Part shown: positions 1-5,722 of the stretch, piece after piece
Numbering within the stretch: position 1 is the stretch's first letter
How the letters are laid out: every line of letters starts with the position of its first letter
Source: Acidobacteriota bacterium
GTDB taxonomy: Bacteria > Acidobacteriota > Vicinamibacteria > Vicinamibacterales > Fen-181
NCBI GenBank assembly: GCA_021779795.1
Contig: JAJXZZ010000120.1
Coordinates: forward strand, 1-8,420
DNA length: 8,420 bases
Direction of reading: 5' to 3'
Program-made: the position numbers and the translations under genes
The notes under the pieces: model-generated
Told to the model about the DNA's origin: nothing
What the model saw: the letters and a program-made list of their open reading frames with translations, nothing else
The model's database searches: none

Positions 1-415
1 CGGTCGGCGGTCCCAGCTCGCGCACCCACCACATGTTGAAGACGATGTGGAGGAGGTTGCCGTGCAGCCAGCTCGCGCTCAGGATCGTCCACCAGCGGCC
101 GTACACGAACACCGGCAGGGCGCCGCTCTCGCCGAACAGGAACAGCGCCTGCGGGCTCGGCGCGAGCAGGCCGAACAGGCCGTTCATCCCGATGTGGCCG
201 CCCGAGGCGAGGAGCGTGAGCAGGTAGATCGTCGCGCAGCCGCCGATGACGACGCTCGTGAAGCCGAAGTCGTTGCCCAGGCGCCGCAGCAGGGGCGTGA
301 AGCCCCACATGCCGGGGTTGCGCCGCCCGCAGGTGTAGCACCGGTCGTCGTTGACGCCCACCAGGCTGCCGCACGACGGGCAGACCACCGACCCGGTTCG
401 CTGTCGCCTGAACAT
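1..415 (-). CDS. Rhomboid family intramembrane serine protease with N-terminal zinc ribbon (3' end cut by window edge)
   Basis: The first 138 residues of a membrane protease are visible; the rest lies beyond the left edge. The N-terminus carries a zinc-ribbon-like set of cysteines, C12-P-S-C15 and C26-Y-T-C29. A hydrophobic segment follows at about 52-71, then a loop containing R107-W108-W109, then the motif H118-GNLL-H123-IVF-N127. The spacing H-x4-H-x3-N matches transmembrane segment 2 of rhomboids (His145, His150 and Asn154 in E. coli GlpG, oxyanion-hole side). The catalytic GxSG serine and second histidine should lie in the missing part and cannot be confirmed. Rhomboids cleave transmembrane substrates within the lipid bilayer; the zinc ribbon is probably cytosolic and its role is unknown. 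I chose the ATG at 415: an upstream ATG at 426 is out of frame, and no Shine-Dalgarno sequence precedes 415. The gene is divergent from the dehydrogenase at 548. Family assignment is fairly secure; substrate is unknown. Confidence 0.85.
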   Translation of the reverse strand, partial: MFRRQRTGSVVCPSCGSLVGVNDDRCYTCGRRNPGMWGFTPLLRRLGNDFGFTSVVIGGCATIYLLTLLASGGHIGMNGLFGLLAPSPQALFLFGESGALPVFVYGRWWTILSASWLHGNLLHIVFNMWWVRELGPPT

Positions 416-421
416 CGGCAG

Positions 422-427
422 ATCATA
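422..427 (-). promoter_or_regulatory. Candidate -10 box for the rhomboid gene
   Basis: On the minus strand the sequence TATGAT lies 6 bases upstream of the ATG at 415. It is an excellent -10 match inside GC-rich DNA. The expected transcription start falls on or next to the start codon, which would give a leaderless mRNA, in line with the missing Shine-Dalgarno. No recognisable -35 box sits 16-18 bases upstream, so the call rests on the -10 element alone. Confidence 0.4.
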
Positions 428-463
428 GCGCAACGGCGTGCGCGGGAGGCGCGGAAGATCCGG

Positions 464-469
464 TAAAAT
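464..469 (+). promoter_or_regulatory. Candidate -10 box for the epimerase/dehydrogenase gene
   Basis: TAAAAT stands out as an AT-rich hexamer in a GC-rich divergent intergenic region (416-547). It would start transcription near 476 and leave a leader of about 70 bases before the GTG at 548. The 17-base-spaced -35 position (about 441-446) does not resemble TTGACA. The leader contains small GC stems around 478-510 whose significance is unclear. Confidence 0.45.
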
Positions 470-547
470 TGTCTGGCCCCGGGCGCGGGGAGCCCCGGTC
501 CTCCTGCCGGGCGAGTCCCGTCATCTGACCGAAAGGAAGGTCGTCTC

Positions 548-1567
548 GTGCGAAAACCCGTCGTCCTCATCACCGGCGCCGGCGGCGAAATCGGCCACGG
601 CCTCATCGACCGCCTGGCGCAGGACGGCAGCCGCGGGGTCATCACGCTCGACGTGAACCCGCTGGAGCCGGACCTCGCCCGCCTCGTCACGCGCGAATTC
701 CAGGGGTCGATCCTCGACACCAGCCTCCTCGACCGGATCGTCGCCGAGTACGAGGTGGACCTGGTGTTCCACCTGGCCGCGCTGCTCTCGACCCGGTCCG
801 AGTTCACGCCGATGGCCGCGCACGAGGTGAACGTCGGCGGCACGCTGAACCTGCTGGAGTTCGCGCAGAAGCAGGGCGAGTCGCATGGGCGGCCCGTCGT
901 GTTCCTCTACCCGTCGTCGATCGCGGTCTACGGCATGCCCGACCTGCAGACCAAGGCGCGGGCCGGCGAGGTGAAGGAGGACCAGTACACCCACCCGAGC
1001 ACGATGTACGGCTGCAACAAGCTCTACTGCGAGCAGCTCGGCGGCTACTACACGCGGCACTACAAGCAGCTCGCGCGCGACACGGTCAGCCGGAAGGTGG
1101 ACTTCCGCTCGGTGCGGTTCCCGGGCCTCATCTCGGCCGTCACCGTCCCCTCGGGCGGCACGTCCGACTTCGCGCCCGAGATGATCCACGCGGCGGCCCG
1201 GCAGGAGGCCTACGCCTGCTTCGTGCGGCCGGACACGCGCATCCCGTTCATGGCGATGCCGGACGGCGTCGAGGCGCTGCTGCGGCTCGCGGCGGCGCCG
1301 CGGGAGCGGCTGGGGCGGACGGCCTACAACGTCGGCGCGTTCAACCCGTCGGCGGAGGAGGTTCGGCAGGTGGTGCTCGGCGCGTTCCCCGGCGCGACGA
1401 TCACCTACACGGTGGACGAGGCGCGCCAGGGCATCGTCGATTCCTGGCCGGCCGACGTGGACGACAGCGCGGCGCGGACCGACTGGGGATTCGCGCCCAA
1501 CTACGACTTCGAGCGCGCCTTCTCCGAGTACCTCATCCCGACGATCCGCCGGCGCTACCAGAAGTAG
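548..1567 (+). CDS. NAD-dependent epimerase/dehydratase family protein, SDR-type L-threonine 3-dehydrogenase-like
   Basis: A 339-residue extended short-chain dehydrogenase. The Rossmann nucleotide motif T9-GAGGEIG-16 is at the N-terminus, D35 ends the second strand (typical of NAD preference), and FHLAA is at 74-78. The catalytic set is S123/S124 in YPSSIAVYG and Y154-x3-K158 in YGCNK. The segment R190-FPGLIS-196, followed by GGTSDFAPEM (203-212) and MAMPDG (235-240), resembles the SDR form of L-threonine 3-dehydrogenase (RYPGxIS...GTTDYA), which oxidises threonine to 2-amino-3-ketobutyrate in the cytosol. A UDP-sugar epimerase relative is the main alternative. Length fits either family. The GTG start at 548 is chosen because AAAGGAAGG (532-540) lies 7 bases upstream and the Rossmann strand begins at once. 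It appears monocistronic: the upstream gene is divergent, and a strong hairpin follows. No 2-amino-3-ketobutyrate CoA ligase (kbl) gene is in the window, so the substrate remains an inference. Confidence 0.85.
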   Translation: MRKPVVLITGAGGEIGHGLIDRLAQDGSRGVITLDVNPLEPDLARLVTREFQGSILDTSLLDRIVAEYEVDLVFHLAALLSTRSEFTPMAAHEVNVGGTLNLLEFAQKQGESHGRPVVFLYPSSIAVYGMPDLQTKARAGEVKEDQYTHPSTMYGCNKLYCEQLGGYYTRHYKQLARDTVSRKVDFRSVRFPGLISAVTVPSGGTSDFAPEMIHAAARQEAYACFVRPDTRIPFMAMPDGVEALLRLAAAPRERLGRTAYNVGAFNPSAEEVRQVVLGAFPGATITYTVDEARQGIVDSWPADVDDSAARTDWGFAPNYDFERAFSEYLIPTIRRRYQK

Positions 1568-1577
1568 GGCGGCCGAG

Positions 1578-1617
1578 GCGGCCCGCGTCCCCGGCTCGGG
1601 CCGGGGGCGCGGGCCGC
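1578..1617. terminator. Strong GC hairpin between convergent genes, probable bidirectional terminator
   Basis: An 18-base-pair stem (1578-1595 pairing with 1600-1617) closes a TCGG loop. All pairs are Watson-Crick except one T-G wobble (1588 with 1607). It lies 10 bases after the dehydrogenase stop and 13 bases after the stop of the convergent quinone reductase. There is no T-tract on either side, so it is not a classical intrinsic terminator; it may act as a bidirectional transcription barrier or an mRNA 3'-end stabiliser. Confidence 0.65.
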
Positions 1618-1630
1618 GCCCGGCGCCTGC

Positions 1631-2602
1631 TCAGGCCTTCAGCACGATCTTGCCGTGCGCCCCGGGCGCCATGACCGCCTCGTGGGCGGCCGGCGCCTCG
1701 GCGAGCGGGAACTCGCGCCCGACCACCGGCCGGAGCGTCCCGTTGCGCAGCCCCGCCCCGAGCGCGGCGTGGATCTCGGCCAGGTCGGCCGGCGAGGCGT
1801 TGAACAGCGTCATCCCCCGGATGTCCGCGTCGCGGCTCATCGTCTGGCGCGGGTCGATCTCGATCGTGCCGCGGTTGCCGATCACGACGACGCGCCCGTT
1901 GCGCGCGAGCAGGGCGAGGTCGCGGTTCAGGTTCACGTTGGCCAGCATCTCGAGGATCACGTCCACGCCGCGCCCGCCGGTGGCCGCCAGGATCTGGTCG
2001 GCGTAGCCGGGGGCGCGGTGGTTGAACGCGAAGGCGCTGCCCTGCGCGGTCAGGTGGGCGAGGCCGCGTTCGGTGCCGGCCGTCGCGAGCACGACCAGGC
2101 CGGCCGCGCTGGCCAGCTGGATGGCCGCCGTGCCGACGCCGCCGCTCCCGCCGTGGACGAGCACCGTCTCGCCGGGCCGGGCCTGGGCCCGGTGGAAGAG
2201 CGCCCGGTAGGCCGTGCCGTACGGCACGCCGATGGCGGCCCCCTGCTCGAACGTGACCGCGTCGGGCAGCGGGTGGACCTGCGCCCGCTCGCAGAGGGCC
2301 AGTTCCGCGCACGCGCCGAACGGCCCCGCCACGGTGCCGGTGATATAGACGCGCTGGCCCGGCGCGCAGGCCGTCACGCCGTCTCCGACCGCCTTGACGG
2401 TGCCGGCCGCGTCGGCGCCCGGCGTGTACGGGAGCGACGGCTTGCGGGCGTAGACGCCCTTGCGGATGTAGGTGTCCACCGGGTTCACGCCGACGGCGCG
2501 GACCCGGACGAGGACCTGGCCCGGCCCGGCTTCGGGGGCCGGGACGTCCTCGACGCGCATCACCGACGGCTCGCCGAACTCGCGGACGACAATCGCCTTC
2601 AC
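1631..2602 (-). CDS. qor: Zeta-crystallin-like NADPH:quinone oxidoreductase (zinc-independent MDR family)
   Basis: A 323-residue medium-chain reductase expected to pass electrons from NADPH to quinones or other activated carbonyl acceptors in the cytosol. The catalytic GroES-like domain (about 1-125) has GVNPVDTYIRKG (38-49) and the family segment LPYTPGADAAG (57-67). The Rossmann domain follows, with the NADPH loop VLVHGGSGGVG (147-157). Zinc ligands of alcohol dehydrogenases are absent, as expected for quinone reductases. EMLANVNL (218-225) and GNRGTIEIDPRQTM (242-255) closely resemble animal zeta-crystallin (CRYZ) as I remember it, more than E. coli QorA. I chose the GTG at 2602 because AGGAGG (2607-2612) lies 4 bases upstream and the MKAIVV start is typical. 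The frame stays open upstream to 2704, but that stretch reads as low-complexity leader. The gene is convergent with the dehydrogenase and divergent from the methyltransferase. The physiological acceptor is unknown. Confidence 0.9.
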   Translation of the reverse strand: MKAIVVREFGEPSVMRVEDVPAPEAGPGQVLVRVRAVGVNPVDTYIRKGVYARKPSLPYTPGADAAGTVKAVGDGVTACAPGQRVYITGTVAGPFGACAELALCERAQVHPLPDAVTFEQGAAIGVPYGTAYRALFHRAQARPGETVLVHGGSGGVGTAAIQLASAAGLVVLATAGTERGLAHLTAQGSAFAFNHRAPGYADQILAATGGRGVDVILEMLANVNLNRDLALLARNGRVVVIGNRGTIEIDPRQTMSRDADIRGMTLFNASPADLAEIHAALGAGLRNGTLRPVVGREFPLAEAPAAHEAVMAPGAHGKIVLKA

Positions 2603-2811
2603 GGTGCCTCCTGTCTGAACGGCCGGCCGCGCGCCCTGGCCACGGAGGCCCGGGGCGGCGGGGCGGCCTTCGTCCATGGTACCGCAGGGGCGCCGGCGGG
2701 GCATGCGGGGGCGCGCGATTCGCCCGCCGCCCGCCGGGTAATTGGCTATGATCGGGCTGTTGGTGCCGCGGCCGCACTGGCGTGACGAGCGGCTCGACCA
2801 TGGAGGCGCAC
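2603..2811. other. Divergent intergenic region between quinone reductase and methyltransferase
   Basis: This 209-base spacer holds the start signals of two divergent genes. Near the left end is the quinone reductase ribosome-binding site. On the plus strand a -10-like TATGAT lies at 2747-2752, about 60 bases before the methyltransferase start, with no convincing -35 box. An imperfectly explained inverted repeat, CCGGCGGG (2693-2700) with CCCGCCGG (2730-2737), lies just upstream of that hexamer and could be an operator, but such GC words are expected by chance here. I see no protein-coding gene or RNA in it. Confidence 0.4.
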
Positions 2812-3813
2812 ATGAAGACGGAGTCCGCGGCCCGGCCGCTGTCGCCCGGGCCGATCATGGAGATGGCCACCGCGTTCCAGCGCAGCCGGACGCTGCTGAC
2901 CGGGTTCGAGCTCGGCGTGTTCACCGCCGTCGCCGACGAATGGCGGACCTCGGCCGAGGTGGCCGCCGCGATCGGCGCCGAGGAGCGATCGACCGACCGG
3001 CTGATGAACGCGCTGGCGGCGCTCGAACTGCTCGAGAAGCAGGCCGGACGGTTCAGGAACGCGCCGCTCGCCGCGACGTTCCTCGTCAAGGGGCGGCCCG
3101 GCTACCTCGGCGGCCTCGGGCACACCAACGACCTCTGGGACACCTGGAGCCGGCTGACGCCCGTCGTCCGGGAAGGGCACCCCGCCGGGATCGGCGAGAC
3201 CTCCGAGCGACGCGACGAGTGGCTGCGCCCCTTCATCGCGGCGATGCACGCGCGGGCGAAGCCGAGCGCGCCCGCCGTCGTGTCGATGCTCGACCTGGAC
3301 GGCGTGTCGCGCGTGCTCGACGTCGGCGGCGGGTCCGGGGCCTACGCGATGGCCTTCGTCCGCGCGCGGCGCGGCATTGCGGCCGTCGTGTTCGACCTGC
3401 CGCAGGTCGTGCCGCTGACCAGGATGTACGCGGCGCAGGAGGGGATGGCGGCCGAGGTCGGCACCGTGGCGGGCAACTACCTCGAGGACCCGCTCGGCGA
3501 AGGCTTCGACCTGGTCTTCATGTCCGCCGTGATCCACAGCAACAGCCCCGACGCCAACCGGCGGCTGTTCCGAAAGGCGGCGCGGGCGCTCGGCCCGCGC
3601 GGGCAGCTGGTCGTGCAGGACTTCCTGATGGACGAGGATCGGAGCGGGCCGGTGTGGCCGGCGCTGTTCGCGCTCAACATGCTGGTCGGCACGCCCGAGG
3701 GGGACACCTACACCGAATCGGAAGTGCGGACGTGGATGGCCGAGGCCGGCTTCGGCGCGATTCGCCGGCTCGACACGCCGGTGGGCACCAACCTCGTGGT
3801 GGGACGGCTGTAA
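2812..3813 (+). CDS. SAM-dependent O-methyltransferase, two-domain (acetylserotonin OMT-like)
   Basis: A 333-residue cytosolic methyltransferase. Residues about 15-105 form the winged-helix dimerisation domain: ATAFQRSRTLLTGFELGVF, then TSAEVAAAIG, then an LMNALAALELLEK helix. The C-terminal part is a class I Rossmann methyltransferase. The SAM motif is V168-LDVGGGSG-176, D195 in FDLPQV is placed to bind the ribose, and the motif around H242 (SAVIHSNSP) corresponds to the region holding the catalytic base in plant-type O-methyltransferases. The family methylates hydroxyl groups of small aromatic or polyketide molecules; the substrate here cannot be read. I chose ATG 2812 because GGAGG (2802-2806) is 5 bases upstream; GTG 2782 and ATG 2800 are in-frame alternatives without a good ribosome-binding site. 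No biosynthetic partners flank it, so it looks like a stand-alone enzyme. Confidence 0.87.
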   Translation: MKTESAARPLSPGPIMEMATAFQRSRTLLTGFELGVFTAVADEWRTSAEVAAAIGAEERSTDRLMNALAALELLEKQAGRFRNAPLAATFLVKGRPGYLGGLGHTNDLWDTWSRLTPVVREGHPAGIGETSERRDEWLRPFIAAMHARAKPSAPAVVSMLDLDGVSRVLDVGGGSGAYAMAFVRARRGIAAVVFDLPQVVPLTRMYAAQEGMAAEVGTVAGNYLEDPLGEGFDLVFMSAVIHSNSPDANRRLFRKAARALGPRGQLVVQDFLMDEDRSGPVWPALFALNMLVGTPEGDTYTESEVRTWMAEAGFGAIRRLDTPVGTNLVVGRL

Positions 3814-3938
3814 ACCCGGAGCTCACTGGAGTTGAGACGTTCGCTCCGCCGTCGACTCAGGGCTCAGGGCGCATGGCTCACGGGAAGTGCACGCGACGCA
3901 AGTGAACTGGCGTGCAGGACGCCGGATTGGGAGCGCGC
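3814..3938. other. Spacer with a small tandem repeat before the CC-tail/ATPase pair
   Basis: This 125-base gap is less GC-biased than the flanking genes. It contains a perfect tandem repeat of CTCAGGG (3856-3862 and 3863-3869), followed by a degenerate third copy, CTCACGGG (3877-3884). I find no clear terminator for the methyltransferase, no strong promoter hexamers and no RNA gene. A promoter for the downstream pair would be expected here but cannot be located with confidence. Confidence 0.35.
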
Positions 3939-4202
3939 ATGGACGCAGCGGAGGCCTGGCGGCACGTCGGGGAGGTCTTCGAAGGGATGGCGCTCGGCGG
4001 CCACCGCCGGCAGGTGCGGGCCGTCGCCGTCGAGCTCGAGGACCTCTTCCTCCTCATGTGCTACATGGACCTGATGGGGCTCCCGAACCCGGGGGCGCTG
4101 TTCCTGCTCGACGTGTATCCGTACCTGATCGAGGAATTCCACCTGTGGCACCGGCGGATGGGGATGGACCGATCGCCGCTCGCCACCTTCTCGTGCTGCT
4201 GA
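3939..4202 (+). CDS. Small protein ending in Cys-Cys-stop (cory-CC-star-like), paired with an ArsA-type ATPase
   Basis: An 87-residue protein with no recognised enzyme motif. It begins with a charged helix (about 1-33). A hydrophobic, methionine- and leucine-rich stretch follows at about 35-60 (LFLLMCYMD, then GLPNPGALFLLDVYPYLI), then an aromatic/basic segment (EEFHLWHRRMGMDR). The end is FSCC, the last two residues being C86-C87 directly before the stop; C41 is the only other cysteine. This resembles the family I remember from automated annotation as cory-CC-star protein; I cannot verify that here. I chose ATG 3939 because GGGAG (3929-3933) is 5 bases upstream; an in-frame GTG at 3912 would add nine residues. 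The stop is 3 bases before the ATPase start, implying translational coupling and a shared function. Possible roles are a thiol or metal carrier for the ATPase, or a client of it. Function is unknown. Confidence 0.75.
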   Translation: MDAAEAWRHVGEVFEGMALGGHRRQVRAVAVELEDLFLLMCYMDLMGLPNPGALFLLDVYPYLIEEFHLWHRRMGMDRSPLATFSCC

Positions 4203-4205
4203 CCC

Positions 4206-5165
4206 GTGCGACACCTGCTCGACCGGCACATCCTGTTCTTCGGCGGAAAAGGGGGCGTCGGCAAGACGACGTCGGCGGCGGCGTTCAGCCTGGCCGCGAG
4301 CCGGGCCGGCCGCCGCGTCCTGCTCGTCTCCACCGACCCGGCCCACTCCACCTCCGACGTGTTCGAGGCGGGGATTGGCCCGGTCGAACGGGAGATCCTG
4401 CCGGGGCTCTGGGGGCTCGAACTCGACGCCGCGCGGGAGGCGCGCCGGTACGTGGACGAGGCGAAGGCCCGGATGTCCGGCCTGTTCGGCCCGGCGGTGC
4501 TGGCCGAGGCGGCGCGCCAGATCGAGCTGACCGCGTCGATGCCCGGCGTGGCCGACCTGGCGATCTTCGACCGGATGTCGGACCTCGTGTTGTCGCGCGC
4601 CGGCGCCTACGACCTGGTCGCGTTCGACACGGCGCCCACCGGCCACGCGCTGCAGATGCTGCGGATGCCCGACCGGCTGTCGGCCTGGGTGGCCGCGCTC
4701 GCGGCGAGGCGGCGGCAGGGGCTCGAGGCCGCCGCGCTCGCCTCGCCGGCCTCGGCGAGGGGGGAGCGGCCGGCCGACCCGGTGCTCGGGATCCTCGAGG
4801 CGCGGCAGGCGCGGCTCGAGGCGCTGCGGCGCGAGCTCGCGCGCGGCGAGCGCGTCGCCTTCGTGCTGGTGCTGATCCCCGAGCGGCTGCCGATCGAAGA
4901 GTCGGTGCGCGCCGCCCACGACCTCGCGGAGGCGGGGATCGCGATGGGCGGCCTCGTCGTCAACCGCGTGCTCCCCGCGGAGGCCTCGGGGGCGTACTAC
5001 GAGGCGAGGAAGGCGCAGGAGCGCGTCTACCTCGAGGAGATCGCCCGGCGGATGCCGTCGGCGCCGCGCGCGACCGTGCCGCAGCTCGAGTCGGACGTGC
5101 ACGGGATCGCGGGCCTCGAGCGCGTGGCCGCGTGCCTGCTGGCCGAATCGGCACCGCGCGGGTAG
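4206..5165 (+). CDS. ArsA/Get3-family ATPase, single-domain
   Basis: A 319-residue P-loop ATPase of the SIMIBI class. The deviant Walker A motif G13-GKGGVGKTT-22 carries the signature lysine K15. S42-TDPAHSTSD-51 matches the switch I region, and D141-TAPTGH-147 is the ArsA/Get3 signature. V251-VNRVLP-257 fits the adenine-contact segment. Length equals one ArsA half, or Get3, so it should work as a homodimer. The only cysteine is C310: the CxxC zinc site of Get3 and the metalloid-binding cysteines of ArsA are both missing, so neither arsenite transport nor the textbook eukaryotic Get3 architecture is supported. No ArsB pump or ArsR is nearby. Translation starts at GTG 4206, 3 bases after the stop of the CC-tail protein. 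There is no Shine-Dalgarno of its own, so coupling is likely. The linker around 178-190 (SPASARGERPA) is low-complexity. Cargo or partner is unknown; the CC-tail protein is the obvious candidate. Confidence 0.9.
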   Translation: MRHLLDRHILFFGGKGGVGKTTSAAAFSLAASRAGRRVLLVSTDPAHSTSDVFEAGIGPVEREILPGLWGLELDAAREARRYVDEAKARMSGLFGPAVLAEAARQIELTASMPGVADLAIFDRMSDLVLSRAGAYDLVAFDTAPTGHALQMLRMPDRLSAWVAALAARRRQGLEAAALASPASARGERPADPVLGILEARQARLEALRRELARGERVAFVLVLIPERLPIEESVRAAHDLAEAGIAMGGLVVNRVLPAEASGAYYEARKAQERVYLEEIARRMPSAPRATVPQLESDVHGIAGLERVAACLLAESAPRG

Positions 5166-5168
5166 AAT
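5140..5168 (+). promoter_or_regulatory. Candidate argR promoter overlapping the ATPase stop codon
   Basis: TAGAAT (5163-5168) is a good -10 match, and its first three bases are the TAG stop of the ATPase gene. At 17-base spacing lies TGGCCG (5140-5145), a weak -35. Transcription would start near 5175, about 26 bases before the argR ATG. No ARG-box-like palindrome is visible here, so autoregulation of argR is not supported by sequence. Confidence 0.45.
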
Positions 5169-5200
5169 AGCCGCGGCGGGCGCGGGCGCCCGGGGCGACT

Positions 5201-5653
5201 ATGACGAAGACACGACGGCAGACGATGATCCTGGATCTGGTGGACCGGGAGGTCATCAGCTCGCAGGAGATGCTGCACCGCCGGCTGCGGACGCGGGGCA
5301 TCGACGCCACGCAGGCCACGATCTCGCGCGACCTGAAGGAGCTCGGCCTCGTCAAGCGGGCCGGCGACGGCGCCTACGGCCGCCCCGGCAAGGAGGGCGG
5401 CAGCCCCGAGACCGCCGTCGCGCAGCTGCAGCGCGTGGCCGTCCGCTCGCTGTCGCGCAGCGCCCGCGTCGATCAGCTCGTCGTCCTGCGCACGCCGCCC
5501 GGCGAGGCGCAGCACCTGGCGCTCGCCATCGACCGCGCCGCCTTCCCCGAGGTCGTCGGCACCATCGCCGGCGACGACACCGTGCTCGTCATCGCGGCCG
5601 GCGCGCGCCAGGCCGCCGCATTCCTCGAACAGCTCGACGCGCTGACGCGCTGA
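5201..5653 (+). CDS. argR: Arginine repressor ArgR
   Basis: A 150-residue arginine-sensing transcription factor, of normal length for the family. The N-terminal winged helix-turn-helix has the family segment T37-QATISRDLKELGLVK-52, whose recognition helix contacts ARG boxes. A linker at about 58-70 leads to the C-terminal hexamerisation and arginine-binding domain, with PPGEAQHLALAID (99-111) and G120-TIAGDDT-127; the Asp pair in GDDT binds L-arginine. With arginine bound, the hexamer binds 18-base palindromes and represses arginine synthesis. The ATG at 5201 has only a weak purine-rich stretch upstream (GGGGCG). It sits 35 bases after the ATPase gene, probably with its own promoter, and directly upstream of argG, whose promoter region carries palindromes suited to it. 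Confidence 0.95.
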   Translation: MTKTRRQTMILDLVDREVISSQEMLHRRLRTRGIDATQATISRDLKELGLVKRAGDGAYGRPGKEGGSPETAVAQLQRVAVRSLSRSARVDQLVVLRTPPGEAQHLALAIDRAAFPEVVGTIAGDDTVLVIAAGARQAAAFLEQLDALTR

Positions 5654-5661
5654 CGCCGGGA

Positions 5662-5677
5662 GGCGCCGGCCGGCGCC
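5662..5677. terminator. GC palindrome after argR, possible terminator
   Basis: GGCGCCGGCCGGCGCC is a perfect 16-base palindrome starting 9 bases after the argR stop. It can fold as a 6-base-pair stem with a GGCC loop, extendable by CCGGG (5656-5660) with CCCGG (5683-5687). There is no T-tract, so terminator activity is uncertain. Confidence 0.35.
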
Positions 5678-5692
5678 CGCCGCCCGGGGGGC

Positions 5693-5722
5693 TTGCGCGG
5701 AGTCCGTCCCGTACGGTATAGG
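5693..5722 (+). promoter_or_regulatory. Candidate sigma-70-type promoter for argGH
   Basis: TTGCGC (5693-5698) and TATAGG (5717-5722) are separated by 18 bases. The predicted start, near 5729, lies inside the first ARG-box-like palindrome, so a bound repressor would cover the initiation region. The leader would be about 53 bases to the argG ATG. Confidence 0.5.

Noticed and set aside
47..466. Plus-strand open frame at the left edge, antisense to the rhomboid
   Set aside because: Ala/Arg/Glu-rich shadow; the minus strand encodes cysteine pairs and the rhomboid HxxxxHxxxN motif.
2693..2737. Inverted repeat CCGGCGGG/CCCGCCGG as a firm operator
   Set aside because: Arms are pure GC words expected often by chance at this composition, and no regulator gene is adjacent.
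1533..3089. A 518-codon open frame on the minus strand spanning the quinone reductase and the methyltransferase start
   Set aside because: Its translation is Arg/Pro/Gly-rich low-complexity sequence, out of frame with the clearly conserved quinone reductase and antisense to the methyltransferase; it is a high-GC shadow.
3864..5102. Open frame antisense to the CC-tail/ATPase pair
   Set aside because: Biased composition and no domain; the plus strand has the P-loop ATPase in the same interval.
4206..5165. Calling the ATPase an arsenite pump subunit (arsA)
   Set aside because: It has no ArsA cysteine triad, is only a single ATPase domain, and no arsB, arsD or arsR lies nearby.
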